Source: an uncultured delta proteobacterium
GTDB lineage: Bacteria; Desulfobacterota; Desulfobulbia; Desulfobulbales; Desulfocapsaceae
DNA length: 37,247 nucleotides
NCBI GenBank assembly: GCA_903901335.1
Contig: CAIUQR010000139.1
Coordinates: forward strand, 1-37,247
Direction: 5' to 3'
The position numbers and the translations under genes are program-made. The notes beneath the pieces are model-generated. The model worked only from the letters and a program-made list of their open reading frames with translations. It ran no database searches and was not told the DNA's origin. This document shows positions 30,731 through 37,247 of this stretch, one piece after another (position 1 is the first letter of the stretch; each line of letters starts with the position of its first letter).

Positions 30731-31936
30731 ATGGCAATCCGGACCCCTATTGATGCGCTGGATGAATGGTTTAAGCCGACTTCTGACAAGGTTCGGATGG
30801 TACGCAAAAAGAAAGGGTCCACTCTGAAGTCAATCGGCAAGTCCAAGCCTGTTGCCGGTGCACTTTCTGGTCTTGAAACTGCAAAACGGGTTGCCAAGAA
30901 AACCCCGCAGGTCATGGTGAAAATTACAAGCACCAGTAAAGGGATGTGCCAGACGAAAAACCACCTCGATTATATAAGCCGTCATAGTCAACTTGAACTT
31001 ACCGACCAAGACGGGCGGGTTATCACTAACCGCCAAGGTGTCAAAGATTTAAAGGACGAATGGCGAGATTATGGCGTACCAGAGGAAAGTACCAAGCGGG
31101 AATGCTTCAATATCATTTTTGGAATGCCAGATGGAACCTCCCTTGCTGGACTCAAAAATGCGGTTTTTGAATTTGCCGAGGAAGAATTTGCAGGCCACAA
31201 ATATGTCATGGCCTTGCATGAACCATCCACCGATGAAAAGACAAAAAATCCACATATTCATATCTGTGTAGTCGCAACCGATGCCGAAGGGAGGCGCCTC
31301 AATCCAAGAAAGAACGATCTTCGCCGCTGGCGGGAAGGTTTTGCTATCAAATTAAGAGAACAGGGCGTTGATGCCGTAGCAACGACTCGTCGGCAGCACT
31401 TAAAACGTCGATTCCCAGAAAAGTTTAAAACTAGAAAAATACGTGAAAGAGAGGAAATAAATCAAAAAAAATCACGTAAACCACGTAAATACAAAGGACG
31501 ACCGGACTATGGAAATGCAAACATCGGAGCAACACGAACCGCACAGCGAGCAGCCGCTTTATATCAGTCCCGTATTGCAAAAACTGAAATCGAATCAGCG
31601 CCCAAACCCATCACCAGCTTGCGAGACCTGTCCGGCCTCTCTTTGGTTTCTGGCCAAGGCGACAAGAGGGGCGGTCAAGTGTTTTTGCACTCGGATGCAC
31701 GTAATCATTTGGGACGGGAAGGAAAGCCCGGTAATGGAGTGCGACGGGCGGGAACTGGCGCTGCTGGCGCTGGAAGTCGAGCAGGACGCATGAAGCAATT
31801 CGAGAAGCAATTACAGGTTGGCGCGGCAACGTTGATTGATGCCGCCAAGGTCATCAGGAAGAAGGATAAGGTGTCTGCAGAACAGGTCAAAAAGTATGCT
31901 GAAAATCGGGTGCCAAATCGTGGCCGTGATCGTTAA
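30731..31936 (+). CDS. MOBP-family relaxase
   Basis: A 401-residue relaxase of the VirD2/TraI (MOBP) class. Motif I is NHLDYISRHSQLEL with the candidate catalytic Tyr81. Motif III is HEPSTDEKTKNPHIHICV with metal-binding histidines at 163, 175 and 177. It cuts the nic strand, stays bound to the 5' end and is carried into the recipient. It is shorter than RP4 TraI, lacking the long C-terminal region. The tail is basic and ends in NRVPNRGRDR, a likely VirD4 recognition signal. It follows mobC by one base. Confidence 0.93.
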   Translation: MAIRTPIDALDEWFKPTSDKVRMVRKKKGSTLKSIGKSKPVAGALSGLETAKRVAKKTPQVMVKITSTSKGMCQTKNHLDYISRHSQLELTDQDGRVITNRQGVKDLKDEWRDYGVPEESTKRECFNIIFGMPDGTSLAGLKNAVFEFAEEEFAGHKYVMALHEPSTDEKTKNPHIHICVVATDAEGRRLNPRKNDLRRWREGFAIKLREQGVDAVATTRRQHLKRRFPEKFKTRKIREREEINQKKSRKPRKYKGRPDYGNANIGATRTAQRAAALYQSRIAKTEIESAPKPITSLRDLSGLSLVSGQGDKRGGQVFLHSDARNHLGREGKPGNGVRRAGTGAAGAGSRAGRMKQFEKQLQVGAATLIDAAKVIRKKDKVSAEQVKKYAENRVPNRGRDR

Positions 31937-31980
31937 ACATATCAAAAAAATTTAGAAACAAAATAACGAGTTAATTTGCT

Positions 31981-32457
31981 ATGTTAAAAAAAATAATCTC
32001 AGGGTGTCAGACCGGGGCTGACATTGCCGGTGTTGACGCGGCAATCGCTCAACATTTTCCATATGATGGGTGGGTCCCTTTTGGTAGGCGAACCGAAGCG
32101 GGACCCTTGGATGAAAAATATCAGGTTAAAGAAATGACAAATGCCGGTTATCCACCCAGGACAAGAAAAAATATAATTGATTCAGATGGTACGGTTATTT
32201 TCACTCACGGCAAACTTTCGGGCGGGTCCGCATTGACGAGGAAAATTGCAATCGAGCATAAAAAGCCCTGGCTGCATCTGAATATGAATGAACATACGGC
32301 TGATGATGCGGTTAAGAATTTGTTTTCATGGATCGAACTGCACGGGCTAGAAGTGTTGAACGTTGCGGGTAGGTCCGGCAGTAAAGATCCAAAAATTTAC
32401 AGTGTTGTTTTTTCGGTAATACATAGCTTGCTTGAGAAAACTATTTGCAATCACTAA
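31981..32457 (+). CDS. SLOG-family protein, putative molybdenum-carrier type
   Basis: A 158-residue Rossmann-like protein with ISGCQTGADIAGVDAAIAQH (residues ~6-25), GWVPFGRRTEAGPLDEKY, then RKNIIDSDGTVIFTHGKLSG and GSALTRKIAIEHKKPW. This is the pattern of the putative molybdenum carrier (SLOG superfamily) proteins, which are predicted to bind nucleotides or nucleotide-derived signals. Members occur in mobile elements and near defence genes. The last four codons and the stop are encoded by the first octamer of repeat element D, so the gene ends inside the element. Location after the relaxase hints at a transfer- or defence-related role, as inference. Confidence 0.8.
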   Translation: MLKKIISGCQTGADIAGVDAAIAQHFPYDGWVPFGRRTEAGPLDEKYQVKEMTNAGYPPRTRKNIIDSDGTVIFTHGKLSGGSALTRKIAIEHKKPWLHLNMNEHTADDAVKNLFSWIELHGLEVLNVAGRSGSKDPKIYSVVFSVIHSLLEKTICNH

Positions 32458-32606
32458 TCTCGGAGGCTCGGGCCGGATCTCGTCGGTGCCGACCGCATCA
32501 AGAAATAAACTGATTGCAAAAAAACAGATGTCGGCCTCGCCCAGGACGAAATTATGATTGCAAAAACTCGTCCGCCGGCGCGTCCAAATCTCTGTTTTTG
32601 ATTGCA
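32446..32606 (+). repeat. Four-octamer dispersed element, copy D
   Basis: Octamers: TGCAATCA (32446-32453), TGATTGCA (32511-32518), TGATTGCA (32555-32562) and TGATTGCA (32599-32606). Spacings are 65, 44 and 44. It overlaps the end of the SLOG gene and its last octamer lies 11 bases before the ATG of the phosphoribosyltransferase gene, leaving almost no other leader. Confidence 0.8.
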
Positions 32607-32617
32607 GGACACATATT

Positions 32618-33502
32618 ATGAAGAAAATAAAATTGGCAACAGTAGGGCGTTCAGCTTTAAGAAGAGACATTATTGAAAGCCCTAATTTTATAGCAGGGAA
32701 AAAAGGTGACAAGGAGGCGGCGAAAAATATTGTAGATGAGAATTGGAAAGACTTTAAAACCGAACAGTTACAAAATCACATAACAGAAGATGCTGTTTTT
32801 CTAACTATGCCATCAACGAGTAAAAGAAATGTAATTCCTTTACAATTTGCATCGAAATTAAGTGAAAATCTCGGACGTCCATTTTTCAACGGTGATGAAT
32901 TATTCAATACATTGCACTGCATTTCATCAAAAGATATCCCGCGAGATAAAAGAGTTTTTAATAATAGAGAATATAGCTCGGTAGACGAAAGCAAAACGCT
33001 CTCATGCCTGAAAAATAAAGACATCATAATTATTGACGACATTCTTACAACAGGCAGCTCAGCAAGGAATTTCAAAGAGTTTCTTGATAAAAGAAACTTC
33101 AATGTTACTCATGTTGTTGGGCTGATGGGTGAAAGGAGATTGGAGTTAGATTCAAAAACAAAAAAGAAATTATCAGATTCTTTAAATGAAAAAAATATTG
33201 GCATAGATATTTCAAAAATCGATTACATAACAAGGACAGAGGCAGGCGGGTTGATAAGAATCATCAATTCTTTAAGGGGCGTGAATGGAATCGAAAAATT
33301 TACCAGAGAATTACAAGGGATTCAGCGTGGAGGAATTGCTCCAGGTATTAGAGGAGCTGAGGTCGCCGACAGGGACAGCAGCGCCGAAAGAAAAAATTTC
33401 AGCAATGAACGACCTGGTCAGAGAGTATCAATTAACTCCGGTGTTCCAGTTCGAGACGAAATAAAAACTCAGAAGGAACAAAAACACGAAAGAGAACGAT
33501 GA
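32618..33502 (+). CDS. Phosphoribosyltransferase-domain protein
   Basis: A 294-residue protein with a type I phosphoribosyltransferase motif: NKDIIIIDDILTTGSSARNF (residues ~129-148), where the two aspartates bind the ribose-phosphate of PRPP. Other parts, such as AVFLTMPSTSKRNVIPLQF and KLSENLGRPFF, fit the ComF/PRTase-like core. The C-terminal ~70 residues are disordered and charged, ending in QKEQKHERER. The start at 32618 follows directly after repeat D; the frame is open further up but runs through the repeat. Similar tails on the relaxase and LPD7 protein suggest it may be a secreted passenger. The substrate is not known. Confidence 0.7.
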   Translation: MKKIKLATVGRSALRRDIIESPNFIAGKKGDKEAAKNIVDENWKDFKTEQLQNHITEDAVFLTMPSTSKRNVIPLQFASKLSENLGRPFFNGDELFNTLHCISSKDIPRDKRVFNNREYSSVDESKTLSCLKNKDIIIIDDILTTGSSARNFKEFLDKRNFNVTHVVGLMGERRLELDSKTKKKLSDSLNEKNIGIDISKIDYITRTEAGGLIRIINSLRGVNGIEKFTRELQGIQRGGIAPGIRGAEVADRDSSAERKNFSNERPGQRVSINSGVPVRDEIKTQKEQKHERER

Positions 33503-33633
33503 CTCGTGAATTCAGTTTTAAATGTCATAGAGTAATAAGGTGTCATACTGAACGTCCAACTTCAAAGATAATCGGGTACAATCTCTTAAGAACAGAGTCC
33601 AGAATTATAGGAGATATCGTAACTCAGGCATAA
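33499..33633 (+). CDS. Possible small coupled protein
   Basis: A 44-residue frame (MTREFSFKCHRVIRCHTERP start) whose ATG overlaps the phosphoribosyltransferase stop as ATGA, which would allow translational coupling. Composition is basic with two Cys-His pairs. No family was recognised and it fills most of the gap before the convergent kinase gene, so it may be real; the evidence is only the overlap and length. Confidence 0.3.
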   Translation: MTREFSFKCHRVIRCHTERPTSKIIGYNLLRTESRIIGDIVTQA

Positions 33634-33660
33634 GCGACTTCTATGATTCGACAAGCAGTT

Positions 33661-36600
33661 TTAATGGACTTTCTCCTCTTCAGTGTTTAGCACCTTCCTA
33701 ATCCTAGCGGCCAGCTCTTTTTGAGAGAAGGGTTTCTGGATGAAATGCATCCCTTCGACCAGCACGCCTTGGTTGGCTATTATATCAGAGGTGTATCCAG
33801 ACATGAACAGGCATTTTAACCCCTTTTTGATGGTCATGAGTCGATCTGCTAAGTCCCGACCATTCATCTCAGGCATTATCACATCGGTAATGAGAAGATG
33901 AAGTTCAGCAACGAATTCCTCCACTATTCGAATGGCTTCGCCGGGGCTGCTTGCTGCAATAACGGTGTAGCCGAGACGCTGGAGTATCGTCGTTGTCATT
34001 TTCAGAATTGTCGGTTCGTCTTCCACGATTAGAATTGTTTCATGGCCCCCCACAACAGGCTCCGCTGCACCTTCTTTGAACGTCCGCCCGGTTGTGTCCA
34101 CTTCCTTATACCGGGGCAGGTTGATCGTAAAAATCGTTCCTTGTCCCGGCTCGCTGTAGACATCGATATAACCGTTGTTCTGTTTAACCGCACCGTACAC
34201 CGTGGACAAGCCCAGTCCAGTTCCCTCGCCGATACCTTTAGTCGTAAAAAAAGGTTCAAAGATGTGGGACAGCGTCCCCTTATCCATGCCACTACCGGTA
34301 TCACTTACGGAGATCCTTACATATTCCCCGGAAACACAGCCCGCATGCGTTGCACAGAACTCTTCATCAAAGGTGCCATTGCCGGTCTCGATGATTATTT
34401 TGCCCACGCCTGCGATGGAATCCCGGGCATTAACGCAGAGATTTGCCAGTATCTGGTCGAGCTGTGAAGGATCCACTTTAACCGGCCAGAGTCCAGCTCC
34501 GGGCATCCAGACGAGATCAATGTCCTCACCGATGAGCCGCCGCAACATCTTGAGAAACCCTTCAATGGTCTCATTCAAATCGAGCACTTTGGGTGCAACA
34601 GTCTGCTTACGGGCAAATGCCAGTAGTTGCCTGGTCAGATCGGCTGAACGGCTTGCCGCCTTGCGAATTTCGTCCAGATCGGCAAAAAGTGGCTGAGCTG
34701 GGTCTAGTTGATCCATAGCCATCTCGGCATGCCCAAGGATCACCCCGAGCATATTGTTGAAGTCGTGGGCTACACCACCGGCCAGGCGGCCAACCGAGTC
34801 CATCTTTTGCGCCTGCTGGAGTTGATGCTCAATCTTCCTGTGTTCGGTAACGTCCAGCGAAATGGAAAGGAGGCGATTCTGGTTCGAAATCATGATAATT
34901 TCTCCCCAGTATTTAAAGAGAAGCTCTTGACCTGATTTTGTAGACATAACAAGATCTACGTCTTCAATTTTACCCTTCATATTGATCACTTCCAGCAATT
35001 GTTGTCGATGGGATTCAGTGATTAGGCCCAATTCGATAGAGGATTTCCCTATGACCTCCTCTCGGCTGAAGCCGAAGACATCAATGAATCTCTGGTTGAT
35101 ATCCAGGTAGGTGCCATCCTCCAGGTTGCTTATAGCGATTATGATTGGAGCGTTTTTGAAGGCAACGATGAATTTTTCATTACTCTCGCGCAGCAAATCA
35201 TCAGCCTTTTTTCTTTCGGTAATGTCCAGAATAGAGGCGGTAGTTCCTTCATATTCCCCATCAGGGTTATAATGGCCTCTGACATAAATCAACGTAGGTA
35301 TTGATTTTCCTGTCTTTGAAACATAGTCCTTTTCGAGGGAAAAATGATCGATGTCATTTCTTATCAACTTGTTGACCAGATCCATACTACTCAGGACATC
35401 ATCAGGATGACTGACATCCGAGATTGTCATTTTGCCTACAAGTTCTTCTCTTGAATATTCGAGCATCTTGCAGAAAGCGTCATTAGCGTCGGTAATAATG
35501 AAACTTCTGTCTGTAACCGTCACGCCAATAAGCGAATTGTCAAATAGCGAGTGGTAATGGGCTTCGCTCTTGCTAAGAGCTTTCTCCGCCTTCTTGCGTT
35601 CGGTGATATCTTGGTTGCAGACACGGCGCCCTATGGATTTTCCTTCTTGGCTAAATACCTCCCGGCAAACGTGAGAAATCCAGCGTTCATCTCCGCTTCG
35701 GGTTAGGATGCGAAAATCAAGTGCTTGGTAATCCTTCCTGGTTATACCTTTTGCAATATCAACAACATGTTGGACGAAAATCTTGCGGTCATCCGGATGT
35801 ATGATTCTGATTAAGAGTTCAGGGTCTTGAAGGAACTCCTCTGCCTTATAACTGGTAATGCGCTCGCAGGATGGAGAAACATAGATGAGATTCCCTTCTG
35901 TAGCCCTCCAGTATTCCCAATTAAGGATATGGTTAGCTACTGTTCGAAATTTCTCCTCGCTTGCACTTAACAACGCTTCTGCCTGTTTGCGCTCGGTGAT
36001 CACGTCGAATACAGCAACAAAATGCTCATGTGCCGGGCTATACACCGAAATTGAAAACCACATCTGCAGGGCTTCGACGAACATTTCGAAACGAGTGGGC
36101 TCTTGGGTCATGGCAACTCGGCCATAGATCTCAAAAAGCTCTAGGTCCTTGTCTCGGATTCCAGGAATGACTTCGGTTACCTTTCTTCCGACAACATCCT
36201 TCAGCCCAGTTTGCCGCTCGAAAGCATCATTGACAGCGAGATAAATAAAATCCTGTGGTTTCCCGTTTTCGAACAACATCCGACAATAGGCAAAACCATT
36301 CATCATGTTCTCGAACAAGGAACGATAGAGTTTCTCGCTCTCCAATAGTGTCATCTCAGCCCTTTTGCGCTCGGTGATGTCCCGCACGCTAGCGATGACC
36401 CCATTGATTGCAGGTTCACCCAGGAAGCTCTGGGCAATGGCCTCGGAGAAGACCCACTCCCGAGTTTTGTGGATATGCCGGTATTGGACAGTGACTGTTT
36501 TTTCAGGATGTTCGACGGCCTCGTTCCAGGCGGTCATAATGTCTTTTCTGTCGTTCGGATGTATAAGTGTGTCGAGCGCTCTGCCCTCCAATTCGGCGGT

Positions 36601-36969
36601 CGGAAATCCAGTGATTCTCTCCGCCGCAGGACTGACGTACCTTAGGCTTCCGTCGGCGTTGACAATAACCAGGATATCCGATGAATTCTTGACGAGAAAG
36701 CGCAGTCTTTCCTCACTCGCAAGCAGGGCAGTTGTCGATTGTTTGATCTTGTCCGTCAGGCGGGCAATCAGGAAAAACAGAAGAAGAGAGGTGCAGAGAA
36801 TAAAAAGAAGCCCTTTGAATATGGCTATTTTAGTTATGATTTCCGGATCACGGACAAGCCAATCTAGCGCCGTATCGGAAAAATAAATCCACGTAGAGCC
36901 AAGCAGGGCATAAAAAATGACGATCTTACCAGTTTCCTGAAGTTTATTCATCGGTGGTAATGATTTCAT
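33661..36969 (-). CDS. Hybrid histidine kinase with five PAS domains
   Basis: An 1102-residue membrane-anchored sensor kinase. Two hydrophobic segments (~14-32 and ~47-70) are followed by five PAS-type modules (roughly 85-205, 210-330, 335-465, 470-592, 597-715), most ending in the DITERKRAE-like linker. The HisKA part has the phospho-accepting histidine in GGVAHDFNNMLGVILGHAEM (~735), then the ATPase part with LCVNARDS and SDTGSGMDKGTLSH and GTGLGLSTVYG, and a C-terminal receiver domain (ILIVEDEPTILKM, then LLITDVIMPEMNG with the phospho-accepting Asp). No extracellular sensor loop of size is present, so sensing is probably by the PAS modules. AAGG precedes the ATG. It may be chromosomal and mark the element border. 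Confidence 0.92.
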   Translation of the reverse strand: MKSLPPMNKLQETGKIVIFYALLGSTWIYFSDTALDWLVRDPEIITKIAIFKGLLFILCTSLLLFFLIARLTDKIKQSTTALLASEERLRFLVKNSSDILVIVNADGSLRYVSPAAERITGFPTAELEGRALDTLIHPNDRKDIMTAWNEAVEHPEKTVTVQYRHIHKTREWVFSEAIAQSFLGEPAINGVIASVRDITERKRAEMTLLESEKLYRSLFENMMNGFAYCRMLFENGKPQDFIYLAVNDAFERQTGLKDVVGRKVTEVIPGIRDKDLELFEIYGRVAMTQEPTRFEMFVEALQMWFSISVYSPAHEHFVAVFDVITERKQAEALLSASEEKFRTVANHILNWEYWRATEGNLIYVSPSCERITSYKAEEFLQDPELLIRIIHPDDRKIFVQHVVDIAKGITRKDYQALDFRILTRSGDERWISHVCREVFSQEGKSIGRRVCNQDITERKKAEKALSKSEAHYHSLFDNSLIGVTVTDRSFIITDANDAFCKMLEYSREELVGKMTISDVSHPDDVLSSMDLVNKLIRNDIDHFSLEKDYVSKTGKSIPTLIYVRGHYNPDGEYEGTTASILDITERKKADDLLRESNEKFIVAFKNAPIIIAISNLEDGTYLDINQRFIDVFGFSREEVIGKSSIELGLITESHRQQLLEVINMKGKIEDVDLVMSTKSGQELLFKYWGEIIMISNQNRLLSISLDVTEHRKIEHQLQQAQKMDSVGRLAGGVAHDFNNMLGVILGHAEMAMDQLDPAQPLFADLDEIRKAASRSADLTRQLLAFARKQTVAPKVLDLNETIEGFLKMLRRLIGEDIDLVWMPGAGLWPVKVDPSQLDQILANLCVNARDSIAGVGKIIIETGNGTFDEEFCATHAGCVSGEYVRISVSDTGSGMDKGTLSHIFEPFFTTKGIGEGTGLGLSTVYGAVKQNNGYIDVYSEPGQGTIFTINLPRYKEVDTTGRTFKEGAAEPVVGGHETILIVEDEPTILKMTTTILQRLGYTVIAASSPGEAIRIVEEFVAELHLLITDVIMPEMNGRDLADRLMTIKKGLKCLFMSGYTSDIIANQGVLVEGMHFIQKPFSQKELAARIRKVLNTEEEKVH

Positions 36970-37208
36970 AAGACCTTCATTAATTGATGACCAATTCTAT
37001 GCCGTTAGGCTATATAAGGCTGAGTGAATTTTCTAAATGATCAGAAATTGTATATACTAAAACTGGCTGCCTTCCAGAGTCTATATATTCCCACTACCTC
37101 TGGATTGATAGATAGGAGATATCGGAACTTTTGGAATTTAGTTCTCCATATGGTCATGCCTTCAATTAACTGTCTATGAAATCACGTTTTCTGAACTGAT
37201 ATCCGAAA

Positions 37209-37242
37209 CCTTTTAAAGACCTTTAAATCAACCTTTAAAAGG
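37209..37242. promoter_or_regulatory. Inverted repeat over a Shine-Dalgarno at the right edge
   Basis: CCTTTTAAAG (37209-37218) mirrors CTTTAAAAGG (37233-37242); the right arm runs into AAAGGAGGT, a strong ribosome site for a gene that would start beyond the window. The hairpin would mask part of that site. Confidence 0.4.
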
Positions 37243-37247
37243 AGGTA

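Noticed and set aside
32446..32606. Integron attC site
   Set aside because: The required RYYYAAC and GTTRRRY ends are missing and no tyrosine integrase of the IntI kind is in the window.

Overview
This 37 kb window reads as the backbone of a self-transmissible, iteron-replicating plasmid, or an integrated copy of one. It carries a replication initiator with a 21-bp iteron array, a ParA/ribbon-helix-helix partition pair, an IncP (RP4)-like DNA-processing module (TraK, TraL, TraM, a P-type nic site, a MobC/TraJ-like protein and a MOBP relaxase), and a complete VirB1-VirB11/VirD4 type IV secretion system with TrbM and an EexN-type exclusion lipoprotein. No transposase, integrase or CRISPR array was seen. 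Base composition is moderate to AT-rich. The large PAS-rich hybrid histidine kinase at the right edge is of a style common in Desulfobacterota and related environmental Proteobacteria; this host guess is an inference only.

Layout. 1-3.6 kb: a DUF72 gene and a SprT-like metalloprotease (+), then two unknown genes and a lipoprotein (-). 3.6-18.5 kb: one long minus-strand transfer operon running from a small HTH regulator at 18503 through virB1, B2, B3, B4, B7, B8, B9, B10, B11, virD4, a KfrB-like gene, an LPD7 gene, virB6, virB5, eexN, trbM and a DUF457-type membrane protein. 18.5-19.4 kb: a divergent regulator pair with a concentric dyad operator, and an unknown gene. 19.4-20.9 kb: a long non-coding stretch with dyads, a dispersed repeat and a promoter. 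Its leader RNA holds what looks like a type III hammerhead ribozyme. 20.9-24.1 kb: an accessory operon (J-domain protein, three tiny proteins, a DUF4942 adenine methyltransferase) and a small basic coiled protein. 24.4-26.3 kb: an RHH/HTH pair, the replication initiator and the iteron origin. 26.6-27.8 kb: the partition locus with repeats on both sides. 28-32 kb: the IncP-like traM-traL-traK / oriT / mobC-relaxase region. 32-33.6 kb: a SLOG-family protein and a phosphoribosyltransferase. 33.7-37 kb: the hybrid histidine kinase.

How it works together. The relaxosome proteins (MobC, relaxase, TraK) would nick the RP4-like site at 30147/30148. VirD4 then hands the relaxase-DNA complex to the VirB channel. 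EexN limits redundant entry, and Rep, the iterons and ParA/RHH keep the element stable. The relaxase, the LPD7 protein, the KfrB-like protein and the phosphoribosyltransferase all end in arginine-rich tails, which suggests that several proteins may be carried to the recipient.

The most unusual signals are non-coding. First, the hammerhead-like RNA at 20790-20845. Second, four copies of a ~160-bp element built from four TGATTGCA-type octamers whose starts are 64/65, 44 and 44 bases apart; every copy is oriented towards a downstream gene. Third, hairpins placed just before ribosome binding sites in several accessory transcripts, two of which share the same sequence frame.
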